From: Bacillus sp. CH140a_4T
GTDB taxonomy: Bacteria > Bacillota > Bacilli > Bacillales > Bacillaceae_G
Direction: 5' to 3'
DNA: 64,000 nt
Assembly (NCBI RefSeq): GCF_008923725.1
Contig: NZ_WBPF01000005.1
Coordinates: forward strand, 1 to 64,000
Under the pieces are notes generated by a model. That model was not told the DNA's origin. It did not search any database and saw only the letters and a list, made by a program, of their open reading frames with translations. Positions 42,317 through 52,805 of this stretch are shown in pieces. Each line of letters opens with the position of its first letter. Position 1 is the stretch's first letter. Both the position numbers and the translations under genes were made by a program.

Positions 42317-42444
42317 TTAATTATTTCTTGACCTGAAACGCTTTTCATAAATTATAAATAAGGAGTACTTCACGAAATCAGTATGAAAACGATACCTTTC
42401 GTTCAATATAAATTCGTGTATATATAGAAAGTGGTGAAGAAATA

Positions 42445-43296
42445 ATGAAATTAATTGCAATTGATTTAGATGGAACTCTTCTTTCGGGGAATAAAATGAT
42501 TAGTAAAGAGAATGCAGAAGCAATTCGAAAATGTCAGGAAGCGGGTCATGTTGTAGCAATTTGTACAGGACGTTCTATCGTCGACATTGAACGATTATTG
42601 TTAGAAGTTAATTTAGAGTGTCCAATTATCGCGGAAAACGGTGCCCTTATATATAAAGATAAAAAAATGATGAAGAGATATCCAATTCAAAATATGCAGG
42701 CACTTGAGATTGTGAACTATCTTGAAGAGAATGGCTTATATTATCAACTTTATACTGATAAAGGTGTGTACGTACCGGATTATGGAGTAGAAAGTGTACG
42801 TAATGAAATAGAATATGTGAAGAATTCAAAAGAAAATTTCGACTTGAAAGAATTAGAAACGATCGCAGCATTATACCTTGAACATACAGCATTTCTTAGT
42901 GCAGAAAGTTGTAAACCAATTGTAGAAACCGATATACATGTGCATAAGCTTTTACCATTTTCTTACGACATAGAAAAATTAAAAAAATTAAAAGAAACGT
43001 TTCTGCATAATACGGATTTAGCAATTACATCTTCATATTGGCATAACTTAGAGATTAACCATCGAGATGCTCAAAAAGGAAATGGATTATATACTTTAGC
43101 AGAACATTTAAATATTCCGGTTGAAAATACTGTAGCGATAGGTGATGGGCTAAACGATGTATCCATGATGGAAAAAGCAAACATATCAATTGCAATGGGG
43201 AACGCAGTCGAAGAAATAAAAGCGATGTGTCAATATGAAACCTTATCAAATGAAGAACACGGTGTTGCACACGCTTTATATAAATATGTAATGTAA
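42445..43296 (+). CDS. Cof-type HAD-IIB phosphatase
   Basis: 283 residues, ATG 42445 (AGTGGTGAAG upstream). Motif I is 'IAIDLDGTLLSGN' at the N-terminus, motif II 'AICTGRS', and motif IV 'VAIGDGLNDVSMMEKANISI' near the end, with a C2-type cap between. Cof/YidA-like enzymes dephosphorylate sugar phosphates, FMN and related metabolites. Single-gene unit ended by a terminator at 43301. Confidence 0.9.
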   Translation: MKLIAIDLDGTLLSGNKMISKENAEAIRKCQEAGHVVAICTGRSIVDIERLLLEVNLECPIIAENGALIYKDKKMMKRYPIQNMQALEIVNYLEENGLYYQLYTDKGVYVPDYGVESVRNEIEYVKNSKENFDLKELETIAALYLEHTAFLSAESCKPIVETDIHVHKLLPFSYDIEKLKKLKETFLHNTDLAITSSYWHNLEINHRDAQKGNGLYTLAEHLNIPVENTVAIGDGLNDVSMMEKANISIAMGNAVEEIKAMCQYETLSNEEHGVAHALYKYVM

Positions 43297-43299
43297 TAT

Positions 43300-43342
43300 A
43301 AAAAGAAAAAAAGAATCCAAATAGATTCTTTTTTTCTTTTTA
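43300..43342. terminator. Intrinsic terminator
   Basis: AAAAAGAATC and GATTCTTTTT pair around CAAATA, with A and T runs on the two sides. The rest of the gap 43343-43752 holds only an imperfect palindrome (about 43351-43381, AAGG-TTCTATGA...TCATAGAA-CCTT) and AT-rich leader sequence. Confidence 0.8.
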
Positions 43343-43752
43343 TTAGGGGTAAGGTATTCTATGAGATTCATAGAAGCCTTATTACATTTTATTATATAGA
43401 ATATATTGGAATAAATGTTTATATTTTTCATAATAATTGTGAAAATTTTATGAACTTTATATTTTTTGTATTTTTATACTGCTACAAGTGATGTGAATAA
43501 GGCTAATGTCATAGTTAAATGTGTGCATGAAGGCGCGCTTTCGGTTGTTTGTCAAATTAAAATTGGTGTTTGATGGAATACATAATGATGAAAGTTTCAT
43601 TTTATACGTAAATTTTTCTCATTTTTAATTGAAAAATAAAATTTGTTCGAATAATTATTCTACAGCTATATACCTATACGCACATTCTTCGTATAATGGA
43701 GAAGTATAAATTTTGAATTTGTATTAATTTTACATATTGAGGTGAAAAAGGA

Positions 43753-45540
43753 ATGAATGCGCGGCTAATGGAACTTATTGATGTGAGTACAATAGAAACC
43801 ATGGCAGAACAGTTTTATAAATTAACCAACATATCACATCAATTTCTTGATGCTGAAAAAGAATGTATATTTTCTTTTGGAATAAATGAGATTAAAATAT
43901 GTAAACTTCCCAAAATTGAAATCCCCATTTTTTTATACAATCAACATTTAGGATCTTTTGTAGTATGGTCAAACAAAAGTGACATTTTCAATTGTCAAAA
44001 ATACTTTGAAATGCTTTCAAATCTAATTATAGATGGAGCAACAAAGGTATTTCAAAGTAAAAATACAACGTTGCTTTCTCGAAAAGAGGAGGAACTACAT
44101 ACGATTTTACAAAACATGCCTGTTATGGTTGATGCGCTTGATTATAATGGAGATTTTGTTTTGTGGAATCGGGAGTGTGAAATTGTAACAGGTTATACCG
44201 CTGAAGAAATAATAGGGAATCCAAATGCCCTACAATTATTGTACCCAGATCATAATTATCGTCACCAAATACAAACGAAATTTTTGACTTGTGGAAAAAA
44301 TTTCAGGGATTGGGAAATGCAGTTAACATGTAAAAATGGTGAAATCAAAACAATCATGTGGTCCAATATATCAGAACAGTTTCCTGTAACAGGATATAGC
44401 TACTGGGCTGTCGGAGTAGATATTACACATTTAAAAGCGATAGAAGAGCAGTTAAAACAACAAACGTCTGAATTGGAATTAATTTTTAAGGCTTTACCAG
44501 ATTTATGTTTCTTAACAGAAGATGATGGCACAATTATAGATTATAAAGCAGGATCCCCTTCGAAATTTTACGTACCGGCACAAGCTTTTATGGGAAAAAA
44601 GTTTTTCGAAGTATTACCATCTCCAGTAGCACAGCAGTTTCAGGAAGCAATTCATCAAGTGAAGGAAAAAGGAACAAATGTAATTGTTGAATATCCACTT
44701 ACAATTAATGGGACTATCGATTTCTTTGAAGCTAGATGCTTACCATTATTACATGATAAAATAATGATCATTGTACGCGATATTACAGAACGGAGAAAGA
44801 CAGAAGAATTGCTAAATAAATCAGATACACTTGCAGCAATTGGTCAATTAGCAGCTGGTGTGGCTCATGAAGTGAGGAACCCATTAACTGTCATTAAAGG
44901 ATTTATACAGTTATTTCAAATTAATAAAGAAGATCAAGAAAAATATTTTGATTTAATGCTTTCTGAAATTGAAAGAATAGAAGCGATTCTTCAAGAGTTT
45001 TTATCAATTGCTAAAACAGATGAGATAAATACAGAACAAAAAAATATTTATCAAATTTATAATAATGTCGTATCGTTAATGAATACAAAAGCAATTATGA
45101 CGAATATTCAAGTGGAACTATATGCAGACATCAAAGACATAAGCATTGAATGCTCAGAAAATCAATTGAAACAAGTGTTTATTAATATTTTGCAAAATTC
45201 TATCGAAGCTATGCCAAATGGTGGGAAGATTACAATTCACATAAAAGAAATAAACGATGATGGTGTCATTATTCATGTAATTGATGAAGGAATAGGGATA
45301 CCTGAAGATAGAATTAAGAGATTAGGTGAGCCTTTTTATAGTACGAAAGAAAAAGGTACCGGGATCGGATTAATGTTAAGTTATAAAATCATTGAAAGTC
45401 ATCAAGGGAATATAAGTATTATGAGTGAAGTTGGAGTCGGGACAACAGTAACGATTTACTTGCCGAAAGCTCAGAGTGAAAAATCTTTGTCAAATTATGA
45501 TGATAGATTCGAATCCATACATCCAATTATTAACTCTTAA
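43753..45540 (+). CDS. PAS-containing sporulation-type sensor histidine kinase
   Basis: 595 residues with TTGAGGTG upstream of ATG 43753. Domains: an N-terminal sensory module (1-105), PAS ('ILQNMPVMVDALDYNGDFVL', about 112-235), second PAS ('FKALPDLCFLTEDDGTIIDY', about 240-355), HisKA with 'GVAHEVRNPLTVIKGFIQLF' (phospho-His near 373), and HATPase with N box 'NILQNSIEAMPNGG' and G box 'STKEKGTGIGLMLSYK'. No membrane helix. The H box matches the KinA/KinE class feeding the Spo0F phosphorelay. No response regulator is adjacent, as usual for that class. Confidence 0.88.
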   Translation: MNARLMELIDVSTIETMAEQFYKLTNISHQFLDAEKECIFSFGINEIKICKLPKIEIPIFLYNQHLGSFVVWSNKSDIFNCQKYFEMLSNLIIDGATKVFQSKNTTLLSRKEEELHTILQNMPVMVDALDYNGDFVLWNRECEIVTGYTAEEIIGNPNALQLLYPDHNYRHQIQTKFLTCGKNFRDWEMQLTCKNGEIKTIMWSNISEQFPVTGYSYWAVGVDITHLKAIEEQLKQQTSELELIFKALPDLCFLTEDDGTIIDYKAGSPSKFYVPAQAFMGKKFFEVLPSPVAQQFQEAIHQVKEKGTNVIVEYPLTINGTIDFFEARCLPLLHDKIMIIVRDITERRKTEELLNKSDTLAAIGQLAAGVAHEVRNPLTVIKGFIQLFQINKEDQEKYFDLMLSEIERIEAILQEFLSIAKTDEINTEQKNIYQIYNNVVSLMNTKAIMTNIQVELYADIKDISIECSENQLKQVFINILQNSIEAMPNGGKITIHIKEINDDGVIIHVIDEGIGIPEDRIKRLGEPFYSTKEKGTGIGLMLSYKIIESHQGNISIMSEVGVGTTVTIYLPKAQSEKSLSNYDDRFESIHPIINS

Positions 45541-45547
45541 ATTACTA

Positions 45548-45598
45548 AATCCCCAATAACCGAAAGCTTAACTTTTGGTTATTGGGGATTTTTATATT
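45548..45598. terminator. Intrinsic terminator after the sensor kinase
   Basis: TCCCCAATAACCGAAAG and CTTTTGGTTATTGGGGA pair (one G-U region), followed by TTTTTATATTT. Confidence 0.85.
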
Positions 45599-45762
45599 TA
45601 ATTTAGTAAACTTTACCTTTTCTTAACCTTTGTTTTAATTTCTATTAAGTTTTTATCAGTATATTAATATTTGTGCAAAGTACTGTATAGAAAATGTGCA
45701 TTACTTTTAATATATAGATTTAATTATTATTAGAAATTCTGTAAGGAGGAGATTATGACAAA

Positions 45763-47889
45763 GTGAAAAAGTATGAGAAAAAAAGTGGTAAAGCAATACC
45801 GACGCGGTTAAACATTTTATTTCTTTGTGTATTTTTATTGTTTTCTGCAATGATTATACAGTTAGGTAAAGTGCAAATTTTCGATGGAGAGACTTATAAA
45901 AATGAAGTAGAAAAGAGAGAAAATGCAACTGTGAGCCTATCTGTCCCACGTGGAAAAATATTTGATCGAGAAGGGAATCCAGTTGTTGATAATACATCTT
46001 TACGAACGATCACGTACACAAAGATGAAAGGTGTAAAATCAGAAGATATATTAAAAACTGCAAGACAACTTGTAGACATAATTGAAATGCCGCAAGAAGA
46101 TATAGATAAGTTAAATGAGACAGATAAGAAAGATTTTTGGATGCAATTAAATCCGAAACTGGCTGAAAATCTAGTATCGAAAAAAGAAATAGATACATTT
46201 AGAGAAAAGGATATTAGCGGCAAGAAGCTAGATGAAAAAATAGAAGAGTTAAAAAGAAAACGGGTTACAGATAAAAATCTTCAGGAATTAACAGAGAAAG
46301 ATATAAAAGTGTTAGCTATTAAAAGTAAGATGACTTCTGGTTATCAAATGGCTCCTCAAATTATTAAAAAAGATGTTAGTGAAAAGGAATTTACTATAAT
46401 TAGTGAAGGTTTAGCGAATCTCCCAGGTGTAGACGTATCGGTGGATTGGGAGAGAGTGTATGTAAATGATGGATTATTCCGATCTGTTCTTGGAAATGTT
46501 TCTAATTCCGATGAAGGATTACCAAGTGAACGATTAGATTACTACTTGGTACGTGATTATAGCCGAAATGATAGGGTTGGAAAAAGTTATATCGAGCAGC
46601 AATATGAAGATGTACTTCATGGTACAAAAAAAGAAGTAAGAAGCGTTGCAGATAAACAAGGTAATACAATTAGAACGGAAACAGTTTCTGAGGGAAAGAG
46701 CGGTAAGAATTTAACTTTAACAATAGATATGGAATTGCAGAAGAAAGTAGAAGAAAGTATTGAAAAAATATTAAAGGCATATAAAGGGTCAGAATCCATG
46801 TTGGACCGTGCTTTCGTTGTGATGATGAATCCAAAAAACGGACAAGTATTATCCATGGCCGGGAAAAGACTTGTAGAAAAAGACGGAAAAACAGAAGTTG
46901 AAGACTATGCATTAGGCACAATGACTAGTTCTTATGAGCTTGGATCAACAGTTAAAGGTGCGACAGTTTTAACTGGATTTGAAACGAACGCTATAACACC
47001 AGGTACTTATTTTTATGATGCACCTATGAAGTTTAAAGGAACTAAGGAAAAAAAGTCTTGGAAAGAGTTTGGAAATATTGATGATTTAAGGGCGTTACAA
47101 GTCTCTTCAAACGTTTATATGTTTCATACAGCATTAAAAATTGCAGGTGTGGATTATGTGAAAAATAGTTCATTAGATATTAAACAGGAGTACTTTGATA
47201 AAATGAGGTATTATTTCAGACAATTTGGATTAGGTGTTCCAACGGGTATTGATTTACCGAATGAAACAGCTGGACAAATTGGTAAAAAAGATAATCAACC
47301 TGGTTTCTTACTAGACTACTCAATTGGTCAGTATGACACCTATACGCCACTTCAGCTTGTACAGTATATTTCAACAATCGCAAACGGTGGATATCGAATG
47401 AAGCCACAAATTGTTCAAGAGGTAAGAGAGCAAACGTCGAAAAAAGATGAGATTGGTAAAGTGGTGCATTCAGTAGAACCAATCGTTTTAAATAAGATAG
47501 ATATGAAAGAGGAATATATAAATCAAGTAAAAGAAGGATTTAGAAGGGTATTCCAAGAAGGTGATGGAACAGGAGTAAGGGCGTTCCAAAAAACATCTTA
47601 TAAGCCAGCAGGTAAAACAGGGACAGCACAGACAGTATACGGCGGAGAAAGTGATATTGGAAGAAATGAAAAAGGTGAGCGAAGAGAATGCTATAATTTA
47701 ACGTTAGCAGGATATGCGCCGTATGATAATCCTGAAGTAGCATTCTCTGTAGTTGTGCCGTGGGTTATTAATGATAAATCTGGTATTAACTCTGATATTG
47801 GAAAAGAAGTTTTAGATGCTTATTTTGAATTAAAAAATAAGCGATTGACTGGAGGAACTACAAAAATAGATAGCTCTCAAGAAGGTTAA
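45763..47889 (+). CDS. Class B penicillin-binding protein (PbpA/PbpH-like)
   Basis: 708 residues. A membrane anchor at about 16-37, a PBP dimer domain ('VSLSVPRGKIFDREGNPVVD'), and a transpeptidase domain with 'GSTVKGAT' (active Ser near 395), 'SSNVYM' (near 447) and 'KTGTAQT' (near 614). The length matches B. subtilis PBP2A/PbpH, which build rod-shaped side walls. The start is odd: GTG 45763 lies 12 bases from AAGGAGGA, whereas ATG 45755 at ideal spacing opens a three-codon ORF (Met-Thr-Lys-stop) overlapping the GTG. Confidence 0.92.
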   Translation: MKKYEKKSGKAIPTRLNILFLCVFLLFSAMIIQLGKVQIFDGETYKNEVEKRENATVSLSVPRGKIFDREGNPVVDNTSLRTITYTKMKGVKSEDILKTARQLVDIIEMPQEDIDKLNETDKKDFWMQLNPKLAENLVSKKEIDTFREKDISGKKLDEKIEELKRKRVTDKNLQELTEKDIKVLAIKSKMTSGYQMAPQIIKKDVSEKEFTIISEGLANLPGVDVSVDWERVYVNDGLFRSVLGNVSNSDEGLPSERLDYYLVRDYSRNDRVGKSYIEQQYEDVLHGTKKEVRSVADKQGNTIRTETVSEGKSGKNLTLTIDMELQKKVEESIEKILKAYKGSESMLDRAFVVMMNPKNGQVLSMAGKRLVEKDGKTEVEDYALGTMTSSYELGSTVKGATVLTGFETNAITPGTYFYDAPMKFKGTKEKKSWKEFGNIDDLRALQVSSNVYMFHTALKIAGVDYVKNSSLDIKQEYFDKMRYYFRQFGLGVPTGIDLPNETAGQIGKKDNQPGFLLDYSIGQYDTYTPLQLVQYISTIANGGYRMKPQIVQEVREQTSKKDEIGKVVHSVEPIVLNKIDMKEEYINQVKEGFRRVFQEGDGTGVRAFQKTSYKPAGKTGTAQTVYGGESDIGRNEKGERRECYNLTLAGYAPYDNPEVAFSVVVPWVINDKSGINSDIGKEVLDAYFELKNKRLTGGTTKIDSSQEG

Positions 47890-48065
47890 AACATATGAAA
47901 TGTTATAGAAACTAGAGTCGTCTTATTTAGGAATAGATTCAAAATGGATGATAGAGAAGGATAAAATCTTCTATCAACTATGCACACTTTATAAAATAAA
48001 TCATATATTGATAGCATAGGACAAGCTGAAAAGCTTATTCTAACCTCACAGAACACTCCTTATCA

Positions 48066-48103
48066 CGGTTAGGCATCTACTTATGTAGATGCCTTTTTTA
48101 ATT
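48066..48103 (+). terminator. Intrinsic terminator in the 47890-48226 gap
   Basis: AGGCATCTAC pairs with GTAGATGCCT around TTAT, followed by TTTTTAATTT. An additional hairpin (GATAGAGAAGAT-type, about 47950-47975) lies upstream; nothing else is recognisable in this gap. Confidence 0.8.
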
Positions 48104-48226
48104 TATTAACTGACAATTATTTATCAATCTAAAGTAGTAAGTATATTAGGACTATTAGGGGAAGATTGACGGTAATAATTACAGTATGATTAATAAGAGT
48201 ATTGAAATGTAAGGAGTGAGAAATAA

Positions 48227-49407
48227 GTGCTAAATATTTTAGTGGTTAATTTTCCAGCAGAGGGACATGTAAATCCTACATTACGTTTAGTCCAAGCCTT
48301 TACTGAACGGGGTGATCACGTACATTATATTACAACAGAACACTTTAAAAGCAGAATTGAAGATTTGGGAGCAACTGTATATACTCATCCAGATTTATTA
48401 AAGGAGATTTCTATTGATACTGAAACCTCACATGGGCTGAATTCTTTCTTTCATGTACATGTTCAAACTTCTTTATATATATATTAGAAATTACGAAACA
48501 ACTATGTGAGAGTATCAATTTTGATTTCGTAATTTACGATATATTTGGTGCTGGAGAGTTAGTAAAGGAGTATTTACAAATTCCAGGCGTACTTTCTTCT
48601 CCTATATTTTTAATTCCTCCAGAATTTTTGGAGACTTTACCTTTTCATCCAAATGCAGAAATACAATTCCGAACCGATGAATTTTCTGGAAATTTACTAC
48701 GTCAAATGGAACATGAATTTGGAGTAAAGCTTAAAAATAATCTTCAATTTATGCATAATAAGGGAGATATTACTCTTGTGTACACAAGTCGCTATTTTCA
48801 ACCTAATAGCGATTTGTTTGGAAGAAATAACATTTTTATTGGTCCTAGTATTTCAAAGCGTAAAACAAATGTAGAGTTCCCACTTGAATTGCTTAAAGGT
48901 AAGAAAGTTATATATATTTCAATGGGAACACTGCTTGAGGGGCTCGAACCATTCTTTAATACGTGCATTGATACTTTCTCGGATTTTGATGGAATAGTTG
49001 TAATGGCAATTGGTGATAGAAATGATCGTTCTAAAATTAAGAAAGCGCCAGACAATTTTATAATTGCTTCATACGTACCCCAATCAGAAATATTAAGTGA
49101 AGCAGATGTTTTTATTACACATGGTGGCATGAACAGCGTACACGATGCTATTTATTTTAATGTCCCATTTGTTATAATTCCGCATGATAAAGACCAGCCA
49201 ATGATAGCTCAAAGATTAACTGAACTTGAAGCAGCACATTGATTATTGAAAGAACATGTTAATGTGCAAACTTTAAATGAAGCGGTAACAGACGTTCTTT
49301 CAAATGAAAAGTATAAACATGGTATACGAAAACTGAATGATAGTTTTTTAGAATGTGGTGGTACTAAAGAAGCAATTGCAGTTATAAAATCTCTTTTAAA
49401 TAAATAG
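48227..49407 (+). pseudogene. Macrolide-type (MGT) UDP-glycosyltransferase, two inactivating mutations
   Basis: Reading from GTG 48227, the family N-terminus 'VVNFPAEGHVNPTLRLVQAF' continues to a TAG at 48485. The +2 frame then carries the rest, joining cleanly if one TA is removed from the TATATATATA tract at 48475-48484. The C-terminal domain has the donor-site motif 'FITHGGMNSVHDAIYFNVP'. A TGA at 49240-49242 replaces an expected Arg codon (CGA to TGA); translation past it continues to TAG 49407. Repaired length would be about 392 residues, normal for MGT enzymes that glycosylate macrolides or flavonoids. Confidence 0.88.
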
Positions 49408-49414
49408 TGTGGAC

Positions 49415-49455
49415 AATATAAAAGCATAGAGGCTCTACCTTTATGCTTTTATATT
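49415..49455. terminator. Bidirectional terminator between convergent genes
   Basis: ATAAAAGCATA pairs with TATGCTTTTAT around GAGGCTCTACCTT, with A and T runs for both strands. Confidence 0.8.
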
Positions 49456-49456
49456 A

Positions 49457-50137
49457 TTATACTGCAAACTGCACAGCAGTATTTGCATGTAAAAACGCGG
49501 TATCAAAAACAGGTACAGTAAGGTCGTTTTGGGAAATGAGCAATGGTATTTCAGTGCATCCTAGCAATATACCTTCTGCGCCGTTTTGAATTAATGATTT
49601 TGTAATTTGTAAAAGTTTTTCTTTTGATGTTTCTGAAATAATTCCTTTACTTAATTCATTTAAAATAACATGATGAATAAAATTTCTTTCCTCTTCATTT
49701 GGGATGATTGTCTCAATATTAAAAGTTGCTAGACGTGATTTATAGAAGTCTTGTTCCATCGTTTGTTTCGTACCCAATAGTCCGATACGCTGTATATTCT
49801 GTTCTACCATTTCTTTAGCACTTACATCACCAATGTGAAGAAGTGGTATTGATATTGCATTTTCTACTTCCTCAGCAAATAAATGGACCGTATTGGAACA
49901 CATTAATAAACAATCAGCTCCGGATTTTTCAACCTTTTTTGCAACTGTGATTAGTTCGTTTTTCACTTCTTCGTATTGATGATTTTGTAATAAAGTAGTT
50001 ACTTCACCAAAGTCCATGCTATATAAAACAAGTTTTGCATTTTGATCATATTGAGAGAGTGTAAGTGTATTAATATGTTTATAGTATAACGATGTAGATT
50101 CCCAACTTAGTCCACCAATTAAACCGATTACTTTCAT
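49457..50137 (-). CDS. Aspartate/glutamate racemase family protein
   Basis: 226 residues, minus strand, ATG 50137 behind GGAGGAATG. 'IGLIGGLSWESTSLYYK' opens the protein, and the two catalytic Cys are in 'LLMCSNTVHLF' (near residue 80) and 'ILLGCTEIPLLI' (near 190). This is the PLP-independent racemase fold of YgeA/RacD type, making D-amino acids; the substrate cannot be told from motifs. It is transcribed towards the broken glycosyltransferase. Confidence 0.9.
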   Translation of the reverse strand: MKVIGLIGGLSWESTSLYYKHINTLTLSQYDQNAKLVLYSMDFGEVTTLLQNHQYEEVKNELITVAKKVEKSGADCLLMCSNTVHLFAEEVENAISIPLLHIGDVSAKEMVEQNIQRIGLLGTKQTMEQDFYKSRLATFNIETIIPNEEERNFIHHVILNELSKGIISETSKEKLLQITKSLIQNGAEGILLGCTEIPLLISQNDLTVPVFDTAFLHANTAVQFAV

Positions 50138-50290
50138 CGTACATTCCTCCCGTAACTATTTTGAATTTATTATTTCGTAATCCCGATAAGAATACAATGA
50201 TTTAAATGTACCGTTAAATAAAAAATAAAAATAATTAGAAAAGTGTTGAATTTTATTCTTCTTAGTGCCATAATACGAATTACAAATTAA

Positions 50291-50408
50291 TACTTATCCA
50301 GAGAGGTGAAGGGAACGGCCCTATGAAACCTCAGCAACCCCTATGTATATTTATAGGAAGGTGCTAATTCCGCAGAAGACACGATGTGTTTTTTGAAAGA
50401 TAAGAGGA
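50291..50408 (+). promoter_or_regulatory. SAM-I riboswitch (S-box)
   Basis: The S-box core is plain: CTTATC-CAGAGAGGTG, GGGAACGGCCCTATGAAACC, TCAGCAACCCCTA, AAGGTGCTAATTCC, GCAGAAGAC, and closing GATAAG that pairs with the opening CTTATC. A terminator at 50427-50456 follows, so S-adenosylmethionine should turn the downstream operon off. Confidence 0.95.
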
Positions 50409-50426
50409 TTCTTGAACGTGAAAGAA

Positions 50427-50457
50427 AATGACCTCTTATATAAGAGGTCATTTTTTG
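50427..50457 (+). terminator. Riboswitch-controlled terminator
   Basis: AATGACCTCTTA pairs with TAAGAGGTCATT, followed by TTTT. It is the expression platform of the SAM riboswitch. Confidence 0.9.
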
Positions 50458-50527
50458 TTGTATAGAAAGGGAGTGTTGATGCATAATTCATTTCCAAAAT
50501 AAATATAGAGTAATAAAAGTTGACTAG

Positions 50528-51094
<567 letters not shown>

Positions 51095-51104
51095 GGATGT
51101 TAAC

Positions 51105-52805
51105 ATGCAACCAATTATTTCTTTTGAACAATTTAGCTTTCAATATGAGCGTGCGGCGCAGTCTACTGTAAAAGACATTACATTTCATATATTTCCTGGA
51201 GAAAAAGTGCTAGTTGCTGGACGAAGTGGTTCAGGGAAATCAACGTTAGCTCATTGTATCAATGGGCTTATCCCGTTTTCTTATGAAGGAATTAGTACTG
51301 GTAATATTTTGATTGCTGGAAAAGATCCGAGGAAAGAGAGTGTTTTTGAACAGAGTAAACAAGTAGGAACAATTTTGCAAGATCAAGATGCTCAATTTAT
51401 TGGTCTTACAGTGGAAGAAGATGTAGCTTTTTATTTAGAAAATGAATGTGTAAATCAGGATAATATGAAAAAGATTGTTTCGGACTCATTAAAAAAGGTA
51501 AAGATGCATACTTTTCATAAACAAAGTCCGCATGAATTATCTGGAGGACAAAAACAAACTGTTTCTTTAGCAGGTTTGTTAACAACGAATGCTGATATAT
51601 TATTGTTCGATGAACCTTTAGCAAATTTAGATCCTGTAAGTAGCTTACATACAATAGAACTTATTAAAGATATACATAAACAATATAATAAAACAATCGT
51701 AATTATTGAACATCGAATAGAAGAACTGTTAAATCTAGATTTAGATAAAATCATTTTAATGGAAGCAGGGGAAATTGTTGCGATAGGCACTCCAGAAGAG
51801 ATTTTAACGTCAAGTATATTACCATCTATCGGCTTAAGAGAGCCCATGTACATAGAAGTATTAAAGAGATTACAGTTTGATAGTAATAATGACGTAATAT
51901 ACCCCATTAAAAATCTTCAAAGGGAAAGTGTTAGTAGCGTAATAAATGAGTGGATGGAGAAGCAAGCTTTTTGTAAAGACACTCCTATAATAAAAGAGTT
52001 ATTGAAAGTAGAGAATTTATCATTCTCATATCCTAATAAACAAAAAGTATTAGACAATGTAAATTTCTCCATATATGAAGGGGAAATTGTAGCACTTTTG
52101 GGCCATAATGGAGCGGGTAAATCAACATTAGCTCATAGTCTTATAGGGATAAATAAAACAAATAATAATAGGATTTTAATTGATGGAGTAAATATCAATT
52201 CTTGGTCTATTCGTAAACGGGGTGAGGTTATATGTTATGTGATGCAAAATCCAAATCATATGATTACACAACCTACTGTTATAGAAGAAGTTTCATTTTC
52301 ATTAAAATTAAAAAAAATTTCAAAGAAAGAGATTAAACTTAGAGCGGAAGAAGCGTTAAAAATTTGTGGTTTGTATCCATTTCGAAATTGGCCAATTCAG
52401 GCATTAAGTTATGGACAAAAAAAGAGAGTAACAATAGCATCTGCACTAACAACAAATCCGAAACTTATCATTTTAGATGAACCGACAGCGGGACAAGATT
52501 ATTATCATTATAAACAGTTTATGTCGTTTATTAGAAAACTAGCTTCAAAGGGAATATCTTTTATTTTTATCACACACGACATGAATCTCGCTTTAGAATA
52601 TACTGACAGAGCGATTGTTCTCTGTAAAGGGGAAATTATTGCGAATAATTCCGCGTCTATGGTATTAGGGGATCCAGCAACGTTACAAAGAGGGAATCTA
52701 AGGGAAAGTTCTTTATTCAAACTAGTTAAATTTAGTGGGATTTCATATCCTGAAAGGTTTATGGAACTTTATTTTAATGTTAATAGGAGGGAGGAAGGTG
52801 TATAG
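51105..52805 (+). CDS. ECF transporter ATPase with two fused ABC domains
   Basis: 566 residues from ATG 51105 (TAGGGA upstream; an earlier in-frame TTG is less likely). Two complete nucleotide-binding domains: Walker A 'GRSGSGKSTLAH' and 'GHNGAGKSTLAH', signatures 'LSGGQKQ' and 'LSYGQKKR', Walker B 'ILLFDEPLANLDP' and 'LIILDEPTAGQD'. One polypeptide thus replaces EcfA and EcfA'. It powers the S and T components. The stop overlaps the EcfT start. Confidence 0.92.
   Translation: MQPIISFEQFSFQYERAAQSTVKDITFHIFPGEKVLVAGRSGSGKSTLAHCINGLIPFSYEGISTGNILIAGKDPRKESVFEQSKQVGTILQDQDAQFIGLTVEEDVAFYLENECVNQDNMKKIVSDSLKKVKMHTFHKQSPHELSGGQKQTVSLAGLLTTNADILLFDEPLANLDPVSSLHTIELIKDIHKQYNKTIVIIEHRIEELLNLDLDKIILMEAGEIVAIGTPEEILTSSILPSIGLREPMYIEVLKRLQFDSNNDVIYPIKNLQRESVSSVINEWMEKQAFCKDTPIIKELLKVENLSFSYPNKQKVLDNVNFSIYEGEIVALLGHNGAGKSTLAHSLIGINKTNNNRILIDGVNINSWSIRKRGEVICYVMQNPNHMITQPTVIEEVSFSLKLKKISKKEIKLRAEEALKICGLYPFRNWPIQALSYGQKKRVTIASALTTNPKLIILDEPTAGQDYYHYKQFMSFIRKLASKGISFIFITHDMNLALEYTDRAIVLCKGEIIANNSASMVLGDPATLQRGNLRESSLFKLVKFSGISYPERFMELYFNVNRREEGV

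Noticed and set aside
48798-49130. Minus-strand ORF under the glycosyltransferase
   Set aside because: Shadow of the real reading frame, which carries family motifs.
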